In this document: piece by piece, positions 8,741 to 18,786 of the stretch | Layout: each line of letters opens with the position of its first letter | Position numbering within the stretch: the first letter of the stretch is position 1 | DNA from: Allotamlana fucoidanivorans | Lineage (GTDB): Bacteria > Bacteroidota > Bacteroidia > Flavobacteriales > Flavobacteriaceae | Direction: 5' to 3' | DNA length: 64,000 nucleotides | NCBI RefSeq assembly: GCF_045788535.1 | Contig: NZ_CP074074.1 | Location: 1,364,001-1,428,000 of the forward strand | Notes under the pieces: model-generated | Databases searched by the model: none | Seen by the model: only the letters and a program-made list of their open reading frames with translations | Told to the model about the DNA's origin: nothing | Made by a program: the position numbers and the translations under genes

Positions 8741-9898
8741 ATGCCTTTTTATCATAAACTGGGAAGTATTCCTCCTAAAAGACACATTCAATTTAGAAAA
8801 CCAGATGGTAGTTTGTATTATGAACAATTGTTTGGTACTATAGGGTTTGATGGTATGTATACCAACAGCTATCATGAACAGCGCCCAACACAAGTTAAAG
8901 CGATTAAAAAGCAGTACAGTGTGTCTCCCAAAATTGCCTTTCAAAACAATATCAAATCATATCGTTTTAAAGGGTTTTTAGTAGAGCCTCAAAAAGATTA
9001 TCTAGAGAGTAGAAAAACGGTGTTGGTGAATAGTGATTGCAGTATTGTGCTGGCGGCACCAACAGCATCTACTCAAGATTATTTCTATAAAAATACAGAT
9101 GCAGATGAACTAATTTTTATTCATAAAGGATCAGGAAAACTAAGAACTATGTTTGGAAATATCAATTTCAAGTATGGTGATTATCTTTTAATACCTCGTG
9201 GGGTTATTTATAAAATAGATTTTGATAGTTCTGATAATAGGTTGTTTATCGTAGAGTCTCGTCGACCAATTTATACCCCTAAGCGGTACCGCAATTGGTT
9301 TGGTCAGCTATTAGAACATGCGCCTTTCTGTGAACGTGATATTAGGCGTCCTCAAGAATTAGAGACTTATAATAAATCGGGAGAGTTTCTGATTAAAGTA
9401 AAAAAGAGGGATGATATTATTGAAATGCTGTATGCTTCTCACCCTTTTGATGTGATTGGATATGATGGCTACAATTATCCATATGCCTTTTCAATTCATA
9501 ATTTTGAGCCAATAACAGGTAGAATTCATCAACCCCCACCAGTACATCAAACTTTTGAAACCGATGCTTTTGTGGTGTGTAGTTTTGTGCCGCGTTTGTA
9601 TGACTATCATCCCCTATCTATTCCTGCGCCATATAATCACAGCAATATAGATAGCGATGAGGTGTTATATTATGTTGATGGCGATTTTATGAGTAGAAAT
9701 GATGTAGAAGCTGGACATATTTCATTGCATCCGGCGGGTATACCACACGGTCCGCATCCAGGAGCCACAGAGCGCAGTATAGGCAAAACTAAAACGGAAG
9801 AACTAGCGGTAATGGTTGATACTTTTAAGCCTTTAATGATTACAGAAGAAGCTATGAAAATTGCTGATGAAACTTACTACACATCTTGGTTAGAATAA
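8741..9898 (+). CDS. hmgA: Homogentisate 1,2-dioxygenase
   Basis: This non-haem Fe(II) enzyme opens the ring of homogentisate to maleylacetoacetate in tyrosine/phenylalanine degradation, in the cytoplasm. The 385-residue protein has the cupin core typical of the family. The N-terminal block YEQLFGTIGFDGMYTNSYH and the iron-binding region (H300 in YNHSN, a glutamate in DSDEVLYY, and histidines in AGIPHGPHPG near the C-terminus) are visible. It is immediately followed, 114 bases on, by hpd, which makes its substrate, so the two act in sequence. The identification is firm. Confidence 0.95.
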   Translation: MPFYHKLGSIPPKRHIQFRKPDGSLYYEQLFGTIGFDGMYTNSYHEQRPTQVKAIKKQYSVSPKIAFQNNIKSYRFKGFLVEPQKDYLESRKTVLVNSDCSIVLAAPTASTQDYFYKNTDADELIFIHKGSGKLRTMFGNINFKYGDYLLIPRGVIYKIDFDSSDNRLFIVESRRPIYTPKRYRNWFGQLLEHAPFCERDIRRPQELETYNKSGEFLIKVKKRDDIIEMLYASHPFDVIGYDGYNYPYAFSIHNFEPITGRIHQPPPVHQTFETDAFVVCSFVPRLYDYHPLSIPAPYNHSNIDSDEVLYYVDGDFMSRNDVEAGHISLHPAGIPHGPHPGATERSIGKTKTEELAVMVDTFKPLMITEEAMKIADETYYTSWLE

Positions 9899-10012
9899 TA
9901 TTTAGAGGCTATTCCAAGTTTCTAGTGTATTTTAAATAGCATTTAAACAGGCTTCTATGAATATAAAATGCGTCGTTTAAGACACGAAGCATGAATATTA
10001 AAAATTTAAAAA

Positions 10013-11173
10013 ATGAGTAAAACAATAAAATCAGTAAACTACGGTTTAGAAAAAATATTTCAGGGTGCTCAGGATTTTTTGCCCTTATTAGGAACCGATT
10101 ACGTCGAGTTATATGTTGGTAATGCAAAGCAATCGGCCCATTTTTATAAAACAGCCTTTGGGTTTCAGTCGTATGCCTATAGAGGTTTAGAAACTGGCTC
10201 AAAGGAAGCCGTGAGCTATGTGCTTAAACAGGATAAAATAAAATTGGTTTTAACGACCCCTTTAAATAGTCACTCGGAAATCAACAAGCATATTGTAAAG
10301 CATGGTGATGGCGTAAAAGTAATTGCCTTATGGGTTGAAGATGCCAGAAAAGCTTTTGAGGAAACTATAAAACGTGGTGCAAAAGTTTATATGGAACCTT
10401 CGGTTGAAAAAGATGACTTTGGAGAAGTTATTAGGGCTGGTATTTATACCTACGGAGAAACGGTTCATATGTTTGTGGAACGAAAGAATTACTATGGCAC
10501 ATTCTTGCCAGGTTTCATATTATGGGAATCAGACTATAAGCCTGAACCAGCAGGTTTAAAATACATCGATCACATGGTGGGTAATGTAGGCTGGGGACAA
10601 ATGAATACTTGGGTGAAGTGGTATGAAGATGTTATGGGGTTTGAAAATTTCTTATCTTTTGATGATAAACAGATCCATACCGAATATTCAGCATTAATGA
10701 GCAAGGTTATGAGTAATGGTAATGGCCGTATAAAATTTCCAATTAATGAGCCGGCAAAAGGAAAGAAGAAATCTCAGATTGAAGAATATCTCGATTTTTA
10801 TGAAGGAGCTGGTGTGCAACACATTGCGGTTGCTACAGATGATATTATAAGTACGGTGTCGCAACTAAGAGCGCGTGGCGTTGAGTTTTTGTCAAAACCA
10901 CCAGAAGCCTATTATAAAGCTGTTCCTGGACGTTTAGAAGAACATAGTCATCAACTACAAGAAAATATTGAAACCCTTAAAAATTTAGGTATCATGATTG
11001 ATGCCGATGAAGAAGGGTATTTATTGCAAATTTTTACAAAACCCGTTCAAGATAGACCTACCTTGTTCTTTGAAATTATTCAGCGTATGGGCGCTAAAGG
11101 TTTTGGGGCTGGAAATTTCAAAGCCTTATTTGAGTCTATTGAACGTGAGCAAGCCAACAGAGGTACTCTATAA
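10013..11173 (+). CDS. hpd: 4-hydroxyphenylpyruvate dioxygenase
   Basis: This enzyme converts 4-hydroxyphenylpyruvate to homogentisate using Fe(II) and O2. The 386 residues form two VOC-fold halves. The C-terminal half carries the iron facial triad: H187 (KYIDHMVGN), H270 (VQHIAVATDDI) and E354 (LFFEIIQRMG). The C-terminal GFGAGNFKALFE block is diagnostic of the family. It lies directly downstream of hmgA on the same strand and is closed by a strong terminator 22 bases after its stop, so hmgA-hpd form a two-gene unit. The identification is firm. Confidence 0.97.
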   Translation: MSKTIKSVNYGLEKIFQGAQDFLPLLGTDYVELYVGNAKQSAHFYKTAFGFQSYAYRGLETGSKEAVSYVLKQDKIKLVLTTPLNSHSEINKHIVKHGDGVKVIALWVEDARKAFEETIKRGAKVYMEPSVEKDDFGEVIRAGIYTYGETVHMFVERKNYYGTFLPGFILWESDYKPEPAGLKYIDHMVGNVGWGQMNTWVKWYEDVMGFENFLSFDDKQIHTEYSALMSKVMSNGNGRIKFPINEPAKGKKKSQIEEYLDFYEGAGVQHIAVATDDIISTVSQLRARGVEFLSKPPEAYYKAVPGRLEEHSHQLQENIETLKNLGIMIDADEEGYLLQIFTKPVQDRPTLFFEIIQRMGAKGFGAGNFKALFESIEREQANRGTL

Positions 11174-11194
11174 TTTTTATAAGTGTTTATAAGA

Positions 11195-11225
11195 CCTGCT
11201 ATGCATTTTAGCAGGCTTTTTTTAT
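11195..11225 (+). terminator. Rho-independent terminator after hpd
   Basis: The perfect 7-bp stem CCTGCTA/TAGCAGG, with a 7-base loop, is followed by a run of seven T. It sits just after the hpd stop. Confidence 0.85.
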
Positions 11226-11290
11226 TTTGTTATTGAAGAATCCTAACATAACTATAACGTTTTATAGTCTAGCTACTATAATAAAATTTA

Positions 11291-11298
11291 TATTTTTG
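11291..11298 (+). promoter_or_regulatory. Promoter -7 box TATTTTTG before DUF3108 gene
   Basis: This is an exact match to the Bacteroidota -7 consensus TAnnTTTG, in the gap after the hpd terminator and 74 bases before the ATG. No convincing -33 TTTG was found at the expected spacing. Confidence 0.5.
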
Positions 11299-11372
11299 GA
11301 ACAGTAATTGTAATTTCTAATTGAACAATAACTTGTAACAAATAGAGTTACTATGAAATTACATATTTAGCT

Positions 11373-12158
11373 ATGAAAAAAATTATATTCATATTTTTTG
11401 TTTTAATTACCGCACAGTGTGTTGTGGCGCAGCCAGAAGAATCAGCATTTGATACGGGTGAATGGTTCAAATTCAGAATGAGCTATAGCAATTGGTTAAA
11501 AGCGGGTAATGCAACACTAACTGTAAAAGATGCGAAGTATAAAGGGAAGGATGTATATCATGTTGTAGGTAAGGGGTGGACCACTGGTATGATTAAGTGG
11601 TTTTTTAAAGTAAAAGATAGATATGAAAGTTTTTTTGATAAGAAAACCATTTTACCGTATAGGTTTATACGCGATATTGATGAAGGCGGGCATACCAAAA
11701 ATTTAGAAATTGAATTTGATCAAGAGAACAACAAAGCTTTTGTAAACAATTTAAAGTATAACACACAAAAAACACTTGATACGAAGCCTAATATTCAAGA
11801 TATGGTATCTACGTTTTATTACCTGAGAAATAATTTAAAAACAGATGCTTTAAAGATTGGTGATGAAGTACGTTTAGATATGTTTTTTGATGAAGAAAAC
11901 TACGGGTTCAAATTAAGGTATCTTGGAGAAGAAACAATAAGCACCGAGTTTGGAAAAATTGAATCGTTAAAGTTTAGGCCATATGTTATGGCAGGCCGCG
12001 TTTTTAAAGAAGAAGAAAGTTTGACGCTATGGGTTTCAAAAGATAAAAATAAGCTACCTTTGCGTATTAAAGCAGATTTGGCGGTAGGGTCTTTAAGGGC
12101 AGATTTAGAGGCCTTTAAGGGGCTAAAGCATCCTTTTAAAATAGTAGTAAAAAATTAG
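11373..12158 (+). CDS. DUF3108 domain-containing exported protein
   Basis: This is a 261-residue exported protein. The first about 19 residues form a signal peptide (KKIIFIFFVLITAQCVVA before QPEE). The rest matches the DUF3108 family, which is rich in beta strands: FDTGEWFKFRMSYSNWLKAG at the start, a central STFYYLRN block, and a C-terminal SLTLWVSKDKNKLPLRIKA segment. Function is not established; such proteins are periplasmic or outer-membrane-associated in Bacteroidota. The gene is followed after 8 bases by kynA, with which it is probably co-transcribed. No functional link to tryptophan catabolism is apparent. Confidence 0.85.
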   Translation: MKKIIFIFFVLITAQCVVAQPEESAFDTGEWFKFRMSYSNWLKAGNATLTVKDAKYKGKDVYHVVGKGWTTGMIKWFFKVKDRYESFFDKKTILPYRFIRDIDEGGHTKNLEIEFDQENNKAFVNNLKYNTQKTLDTKPNIQDMVSTFYYLRNNLKTDALKIGDEVRLDMFFDEENYGFKLRYLGEETISTEFGKIESLKFRPYVMAGRVFKEEESLTLWVSKDKNKLPLRIKADLAVGSLRADLEAFKGLKHPFKIVVKN

Positions 12159-12166
12159 TAAGTCTT

Positions 12167-13084
12167 TTGAACTCCAACATTTCAAAAAAATTAAAGGAAA
12201 AGTATGAAACCATTGACCAAGATGTTGATGTGCATCTAGAGGGGTTGTTGCATAGTAAGCCCATTAATTACTGGGATTACATACATACTGATGCGCTTTT
12301 AAATCTTCAAATTCAACGTACCAATTTCCCTGATGAGAAGGTATTTATCATGTATCATCAAATTTCAGAGTTACTTTTTAAGATGATTTTGAGTGAAATT
12401 GAACAAGTGGCTAGAGCAGAAATTCTTGAACCAGAGCTATTCACTGATAAAATAATGCGTATTAGTCGCTATTTTGATGTCTTGACTTCTTCATTTAGTA
12501 TCATGAAAGATGGTATGGATATAGAGCAATACAACAAGTTCAGAACAACGCTCACACCGGCAAGCGGTTTTCAAAGCGCTCAGTATAGAAAAATCGAGTT
12601 TTCGTCTACAGAACTAATCAATCTAATAGATAAACGTTTTAGAGATACTATTGATAGGAATTCGTCTTATGAACATGCTTTTGAACATTTGTATTGGCAG
12701 GCTGCAGGTAAGGACTTCGAAACAGGCAAAAAAACATACACTTTAACAGCTTTTGAACAACGCTATAAAGAAGAATTTATTAGATTTACAAAATTTTATC
12801 AAAATAACAATTTGTGGAGTAAATTCAAGGGGTTATCCAAAGAAGCTCAAAGGAACAGAGCGTTGATAAAAGCCATGCGCCATTATGATTTTACGGTGAA
12901 TATTAAATGGGTTATGGCACATTATAATACGGCAAATCATTATTTAAATATTGGTGGCGAAACAGCCGAAGCCACCGGAGGAAGTGAATGGGTAAAATAT
13001 ATGCACCCAAAATATCAAAAAAGAATATTTTTTCCAGATTTATGGACAGAGAAAGAAAAAGAAGCGTGGGGAACAAATATATAG
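12167..13084 (+). CDS. kynA: Tryptophan 2,3-dioxygenase
   Basis: This haem enzyme opens the indole ring of tryptophan to N-formylkynurenine, the first step of the kynurenine route. The start is TTG at 12167, 8 bases after the preceding stop; no ATG lies near the conserved N-terminus. Conserved blocks are NYWDYIHTDALLNLQ near 36-50 and EKVFIMYHQISELLFKMIL near 57-75, with the substrate-contacting and haem-proximal regions. TPASGFQSAQYRKIE near 126-140 and NIGGETAEATGGSEW near the C-terminus (about 265-279) are also diagnostic. Length 305 is normal for bacterial forms. It shares its 3' end with the M23 peptidase gene. The nearby hmgA and hpd make this an aromatic amino-acid catabolic neighbourhood. 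Confidence 0.95.
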   Translation: MNSNISKKLKEKYETIDQDVDVHLEGLLHSKPINYWDYIHTDALLNLQIQRTNFPDEKVFIMYHQISELLFKMILSEIEQVARAEILEPELFTDKIMRISRYFDVLTSSFSIMKDGMDIEQYNKFRTTLTPASGFQSAQYRKIEFSSTELINLIDKRFRDTIDRNSSYEHAFEHLYWQAAGKDFETGKKTYTLTAFEQRYKEEFIRFTKFYQNNNLWSKFKGLSKEAQRNRALIKAMRHYDFTVNIKWVMAHYNTANHYLNIGGETAEATGGSEWVKYMHPKYQKRIFFPDLWTEKEKEAWGTNI

Positions 13085-14385
13085 TAGTACTGTTAGTAAC
13101 GGCTGTGTTGTTTGCAGCCTGTAAGGAAGAAGTAAAACAAGAAGGCGTTAAAGAAGATATTGTTGCTGTAACCGAGAAACCAAAAGAAACCTTTGAATTT
13201 GGTTTTAAGTTAAATGATTATATTGTAAAACGAGACACTATAAAACGTGGCGATAGTTTTGGTGAGATTTTAGAACGAAATAATGTAGGTTACCCTAAAA
13301 TATTTCATATTGCTGAGAGAGCCAAAGATACCTTTGATATTAGAAGGCTTCAAGTAGGGAGACCCTATACGCTTTTATGCTCTAAAGACTCCTTAGAGTT
13401 ACCACAATCTTTTATTTATCAGCCTAATCTTGAGGAATATGTGGTTATAAACTTCAAAGATTCTATACATGCCTATACCAGTAGAAAGCCAATCACTTAT
13501 GTTGAAAAAACGGCTACAGGTATTATAAATAGTAGTATTTCTGAAACCCTTGAGGAGAAAGGCTTAAGTCCGAGATTGGCATTTAAGTTAGCGGATGAAA
13601 TTTATGCTTGGACTATTGATTTTAGACGCCTTCAAAAAGGAGATCGATTTAAGGTTATTTATACCGATAAATATATAGATGATACCATTTATACAGGAAT
13701 CCATAATATAAAAGCAGCCTTTTTTGAACATAACAGTGAACCTTTTTATGCGTTTGAGTTTGAAACGGATTCAGTTAAAGGTATTGTCGACTATTTTAAC
13801 GAAGAGGCTAAAAACTTACGAAGAGCCTTTTTAAAAGCTCCGGTAAAGTTTAGTCGCATTTCTTCACGTTATAACTTGAAACGCAGGATTGCGGTTTATG
13901 GGTATCGGGTAAGAGCTCACAAAGGAACCGATTTTGCGGCACCTATTGGCACGCCAATTATGGCTACAGCAAATGGCACCGTAACAAAGTCTGAACGCCG
14001 AGGCGGTAATGGTAATTATGTGAAAATTCGCCATAATGCCACCTACGAAACCCAATACCTTCACATGAAAAAGCGTAAGGTTAAAGTGGGAGAGTTTGTA
14101 AAACAAGGTGATGTGATAGGCTGGGTTGGTATGACAGGTAATACAGGAGGCCCTCATGTATGTTATCGTTTTTGGGTAAATGGCAGACAGGTAGACCCGT
14201 TTAAGCAAAAATTGCCAGAAGCTAAACCTATTTCAGATTCTTTAAAACTAGAATATTTAAATTTCATTCAACCTATAAAAAAACAGTTAGATAGCATTCC
14301 TTTTGATTCTATAGATGTTATAGATGAATCTATAGAAGTAGCACTTGAAGAGCAGAATAATTTAATATCACAAAATACCCATTAA
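13042..14385 (+). CDS. Lipoprotein M23-family (LytM-like) peptidase with Cys replacing a zinc-ligand His
   Basis: The chosen start, ATG 13042, overlaps kynA by 43 bases in another frame and gives a lipoprotein signal (VVLLVTAVLFAAC). An earlier in-frame start at 12988 would add a basic tail before the signal. Residues about 60-110 form an OapA/LysM-like segment (VKRDTIKRGDSFGEIL). The C-terminal LytM domain shows H293-x3-D297 (HKGTD) and H341 (YLHMKK). The usual HxH motif reads H372-V-C374, so the third zinc ligand position is a cysteine. It may be a murein endopeptidase in the periplasm facing outward, or a non-catalytic activator. pgi follows after 2 bases, suggesting co-transcription. Confidence 0.85.
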   Translation: MDRERKRSVGNKYIVVLLVTAVLFAACKEEVKQEGVKEDIVAVTEKPKETFEFGFKLNDYIVKRDTIKRGDSFGEILERNNVGYPKIFHIAERAKDTFDIRRLQVGRPYTLLCSKDSLELPQSFIYQPNLEEYVVINFKDSIHAYTSRKPITYVEKTATGIINSSISETLEEKGLSPRLAFKLADEIYAWTIDFRRLQKGDRFKVIYTDKYIDDTIYTGIHNIKAAFFEHNSEPFYAFEFETDSVKGIVDYFNEEAKNLRRAFLKAPVKFSRISSRYNLKRRIAVYGYRVRAHKGTDFAAPIGTPIMATANGTVTKSERRGGNGNYVKIRHNATYETQYLHMKKRKVKVGEFVKQGDVIGWVGMTGNTGGPHVCYRFWVNGRQVDPFKQKLPEAKPISDSLKLEYLNFIQPIKKQLDSIPFDSIDVIDESIEVALEEQNNLISQNTH

Positions 14386-14387
14386 GC

Positions 14388-16007
14388 ATGGCACTACCAA
14401 CTATTAACCCTACAACAACTAATGCGTGGAAAAAGTTACAAGCACATTTTAAAGAAGTAAAAAATGTACACATGAAGGATTTATTTGCTCAAGATGCTTC
14501 AAGAGCAGACAAATTTACCGTGGCTTGGGACGATTTTTATGTAGATTTTTCAAAAAACAGAATTACCGAAGAAACCTTGAAGTACCTTCTGGAGTTAGCT
14601 GAAGAAATAAAGCTAAAAGAAGCTATTACAAGTCAGTTTTCAGGTGAAATTATCAATCAAACAGAGGGTAGAGCGGTGTTGCATACGGCACTAAGAGCTC
14701 CAAAATCAGCCGAATTTAAAGTCAATGGTGAGAATGTCATACCAGAGGTTTATCAGGTAAAAGAAAAAATTGAAGCCTTTACTAATCAGGTGGTGAATGG
14801 TGAACTTAAAGGGTTTACAGGAAAATCATTTACAGATGTTGTCAATATAGGTATTGGTGGTTCAGATTTAGGACCAGCTATGGTGGTTGATTCACTTCAA
14901 TATTATAAAAATCATTTAACTACACATTTTGTTAGCAATGTTGATGGTGATCATGTTAATGAGGTTATAAAAAAATTAAACCCCGAAACGACTTTATTTG
15001 TAGTGGTTTCAAAAACATTTACCACCCAAGAAACGCTTTCTAATGCTAATACACTAAAAGATTGGTTTTTAAAATCAGCTAGCCAAGAAGCTATTGCTAA
15101 ACATTTTGTGGCGGTATCTACAAATATTGAGAAAGTAAAAGATTTTGGAATCGATGAAAACAACATTTTCCCAATGTGGGATTGGGTTGGTGGACGTTTC
15201 TCGTTATGGAGTGCCGTTGGTTTAACCATCAGTTTAGCGGTTGGCTACACTAATTTTGCCAGTCTTCTTGAAGGGGCAAACAAAATGGATGAACATTTTA
15301 AAACAGCGAATTTCAATTCCAATATTCCAGTTATACTCGCTCTAATTAGTGTGTGGTATAATAACTTTTTTAATGCCGAAAGTGAAGCCATTATTCCGTA
15401 CTCACAATATTTGAATCAGTTGGCAACCTATTTGCAGCAAGGTATTATGGAGAGCAATGGTAAAAGTGTTGATAGAAACGGACATCCTATTGATTACCAA
15501 ACAGGAACTATTATTTGGGGAGAACCGGGAACCAATTCACAACATGCCTTTTTTCAATTAATTCATCAAGGAACAAAATTAATTCCAGCTGATTTTATTG
15601 GATTTGCCCAGTCATTACATGGCAACCAAGATCATCAAGATAAATTAATATCAAACTTTTTAGCGCAAACTGAAGCTTTATTAAACGGAAAAACCGAAGC
15701 TGAAGTCGTTGCAGAAGGGACGAAAGAAAGTATTATTCCATTTAAAGTTTTTAAAGGCAACAAACCTACAAACACCATTTTTATTAAGAAGCTGACACCT
15801 GAAAGTTTAGGGAAACTTATCGCTATGTATGAGCATAAAATATTTGTACAGGGTATAATTTGGAATATTTTTAGTTATGATCAGTTTGGAGTGGAGTTAG
15901 GAAAGCAATTAGCAACAAAAATTTTACAAGAATTTAATGGTAAAGTTGCAAATCAGCATGATTCTTCAACAGCTAATTTATTGAGATATTACAAAAAAAT
16001 GTCTTGA
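14388..16007 (+). CDS. pgi: Glucose-6-phosphate isomerase
   Basis: This glycolytic and gluconeogenic enzyme interconverts glucose-6-phosphate and fructose-6-phosphate. The 539-residue length is standard for the large bacterial type. Visible motifs are VNIGIGGSDLGPAMV near 156-170, SKTFTTQETL near 206-215 and the family signature FPMWDWVGGRFSLWSAVG near 260-277. Also visible are GEPGTNSQHAFFQLIHQG near 379-396 and the C-terminal GVELGKQLA near 500. It begins 2 bases after the M23 gene and ends at a clear terminator. The identification is firm. Confidence 0.97.
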   Translation: MALPTINPTTTNAWKKLQAHFKEVKNVHMKDLFAQDASRADKFTVAWDDFYVDFSKNRITEETLKYLLELAEEIKLKEAITSQFSGEIINQTEGRAVLHTALRAPKSAEFKVNGENVIPEVYQVKEKIEAFTNQVVNGELKGFTGKSFTDVVNIGIGGSDLGPAMVVDSLQYYKNHLTTHFVSNVDGDHVNEVIKKLNPETTLFVVVSKTFTTQETLSNANTLKDWFLKSASQEAIAKHFVAVSTNIEKVKDFGIDENNIFPMWDWVGGRFSLWSAVGLTISLAVGYTNFASLLEGANKMDEHFKTANFNSNIPVILALISVWYNNFFNAESEAIIPYSQYLNQLATYLQQGIMESNGKSVDRNGHPIDYQTGTIIWGEPGTNSQHAFFQLIHQGTKLIPADFIGFAQSLHGNQDHQDKLISNFLAQTEALLNGKTEAEVVAEGTKESIIPFKVFKGNKPTNTIFIKKLTPESLGKLIAMYEHKIFVQGIIWNIFSYDQFGVELGKQLATKILQEFNGKVANQHDSSTANLLRYYKKMS

Positions 16008-16055
16008 TGAAATATCAAATACCTTAAAAAGATATTACATTAATACTGTATTAAT

Positions 16056-16092
16056 AAAAAGAGCGTAAATATTCAATGTTTACGCTCTTTTT
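16056..16092 (+). terminator. Rho-independent terminator after pgi
   Basis: A perfect 14-bp inverted repeat AAAAAGAGCGTAAA/TTTACGCTCTTTTT encloses a 9-base loop and ends in T. Its A/T tails on both sides would also stop transcription from the opposite strand. Confidence 0.88.
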
Positions 16093-16152
16093 GCTTTTAG
16101 ATACATGTTAAATTTGTTAACGTTTGCTTAATATGTAATGCCAAATAATATG

Positions 16153-16160
16153 TACTTTTG
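16153..16160 (+). promoter_or_regulatory. Promoter -7 box TACTTTTG for the first TonB receptor
   Basis: This exact TAnnTTTG match lies 26 bases before the ATG at 16187. A TTTG at 16123-16126 is upstream but 26 bases away, which is longer than the usual spacing. Confidence 0.6.
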
Positions 16161-16186
16161 CTGCGACTAATTTCAAATAATTAATT

Positions 16187-18775
16187 ATGAAAAAAACTAT
16201 TAATTTTCTTTTAATTACCGCAGTGCTAATGTTTTCGGCAGTTGCCATGGCACAAAGTACTGTTTCGGGTACAATTTTAGAGGCAGGAAGTAATATTCCA
16301 CTTCCAGGTGCTAATATTATTGAAAAAGGAACTTCAAACGGGGTGACGTCTGATTTTGACGGAAACTTTACAATTAAAACAAATGAAACATCAGGAGAAC
16401 TTGTTATTACCTTCATTGGGTATAACTCAGAAACCATTCCATTTTCAGGAGATGTTGCGTTAGGAAACATTGTTTTAGAATCAAGTCAGGTAGGTCTTGA
16501 AGAAGTTCAAATTATTGCATCTGTTGCGGTAGACAGATAAACGCCTGTAGCTGTTTCTACAGTTAAAGCAGCCGATATAGAGTTGAAACTTGGAACTCAA
16601 GAGTTCCCAGAGATTTTAAAGTCAACACCAGGAGTGTATGCCACAAAACAAGGTGGAGGGTACGGTGACGGAAGAATTAACCTTAGAGGTTTTAACTCGG
16701 AGAATGTGGCTGTTTTGATTAATGGTATTCCTGTAAATGATATGGAGAATGGTCGAGTGTTCTGGAGTAACTGGGCCGGATTAGGAGATGTAACCAGCCA
16801 AATGCAAGTACAAAGAGGTTTGGGGGCATCTAAATTAGCAGTTCCTTCAATTGGGGGTACCATCAATATTGTTACAAAAACTACCGATGCAGAAGAAGGA
16901 GGAAATGTTGCAACCACCATTGCAAATGATGGGTATTTGAAATATGGTATGACTTATTCAACAGGTTTAATGAAGAATGGTTTTGCGGTTACAGCGTCTG
17001 CAGCAAGTACAAAGGGAGATGGTTATGTGGATGGAACACAGTTTTCAGGAGTTTCTTATTTCATAAATATTTCAAAAGAGATTAATGATAACCATAGTTT
17101 ATCTTTTTCTGCTTTTGGAGCAAAGCAACAACATGGTCAAAGACAAAACAGACATTTAATTGAGACATTTAAGAATAGTGAGCGAGGCAGAAAGTTTAAC
17201 TCAGATTGGGGTTATAAAAACGGACAAGTAACCTTTCAAGAGGATAATTTTTATCACAAGCCTCAAATTTCCTTAAATCACACCTGGAATATTAATGAAA
17301 AAACCTCGTTGCTTTCATCTGCATATGTTTCATTCGGAACAGGAGGTGGCGGAGGCTGGAGAGGTGTAAATAAATTTACCTTCAACGAAGCAGATGGTAG
17401 TAGCCCTTACAGAACTGGCTTATATGGGCCTATAGATTTTGATTTGATCTCGGCTGAAAATGAAGCTAGAGGAGCCGAAGGCTCTGAAACCATATTGAGG
17501 GCGTCAAGAAATGATCATAATTGGTATGGGCTTTTGTCAACCTTAAAAACTGATTTAACGGATGACTTAGTGCTTTTAGCTGGTTTAGATTTTAGATCTT
17601 ATAAAGGAATCCACTTTCAAGAAGTAACAGATTTACTAGGAGGTCGATATTTTTTAGATAATGGTAACGAAAACAATCCTAACAATCCAGCTGGAGTGGG
17701 TGATAAAATCAATTATTATAACGATGGTAAAGTAGGTTGGTTAGGACTTTTTGGTCAACTAGAATATGACATTAATGAACATTTTAATGCATTTATATCT
17801 TTAGCTGGCTCAAATACATCGTATCAACGAATAGATTACTTTAATTATTTAGATTCAGATCCGCTGCAAAAAACCGATCGCTATAATTTTGCTGGGTATA
17901 GTGTAAAAGGAGGAGCGAACTACCGTTTTGGTGGAAATCATAATGTGTTTGCTAACCTCGGGTATTTTGAAAGAGCCCCGAATTTTGATGCTGTATTTTT
18001 GAACTTTAGTAATGATAACATTAATGCCGATGCTCCTAATCAAAAGATTTCTAGTGTTGAAATTGGTTATGGTTTTAGAGGAGAAAAGTTTTCGGCTAAT
18101 TTGAACTTATATAGAACATTTTGGAAAGATAGAACAGAGATTGCAAGTTTTCAGCAACCTGACGGAACGCGCGCTGCAGCCAATATCTTAGGTGTAAATG
18201 CTATTCATCAAGGAATCGAGTTAGATTTTGTATACCGAGTATCCAATAAATTTAATATTACAGGAATGGCTTCTTTAGGTGATTGGAGATGGGATAAAGA
18301 TGTTTTAGGTGTTCCTATTTTTGATGAGGATCAAAACCTTATTGATGTTGTAGATATTTATATCAAAGATTTGCATGTTGCCGATGCAGCGCAAACTACA
18401 GCAGCTTTAGGTTTAGATTATAGACTAGCTCCAAAAACAAGAATTAATTTAGATTATAATTATTTTGGAGACATCTATGCGGAATTTGACCCTAGCGACC
18501 GACAAGAACCAGGGCCAGACGCATGGAAAATGCCTAATTATAACCTTTTTGATGTAGCGCTTACTCATGGTTTTAAATTTGGACCTTTTGATGCAAGTAT
18601 TACTGGTAGAATAAATAACTTATTCGATTTAGAGTATATTTCAGATGCTCAAGATGGCAGAGCAGTAGGTAATCCTGGTGATCCTGACTATATTCCTGGA
18701 TCTTCGGCGAGAGTAGCAAGAGTTTATTATGGTTTTGGAAGAACCTTTAGTGTAGGAGCAAGGCTTAATTTTTAA
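16187..18775 (+). pseudogene. TonB-dependent receptor interrupted by in-frame TAA
   Basis: This is one continuous frame of 862 sense codons plus a TAA at codon 118 (16538-16540), between SVAVDR and TPVAVSTV. Upstream are a signal peptide (KKTINFLLITAVLMFSAVAMA) and a carboxypeptidase-regulatory-like domain (VSGTILEAGSNIPLPGANI). Downstream in the same frame come the plug (LKSTPGVYATKQGGGYGDG, NLRGFNSENVAVLING) and a full 22-strand-type barrel ending in GARLNF. A lysine codon AAA changed to TAA by one base would explain it. The only restart after the stop is a TTG without signal peptide, so no working receptor is expected unless the stop is a sequencing error. Neighbouring lipoprotein genes suggest a surface uptake system. 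Confidence 0.88.
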
Positions 18776-18786
18776 AAAAAAAGAAG

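Noticed and set aside
9909..10202. Minus-strand frame over the start of hpd
   Set aside because: It is antisense to a conserved hpd N-terminus, so it is a shadow frame.
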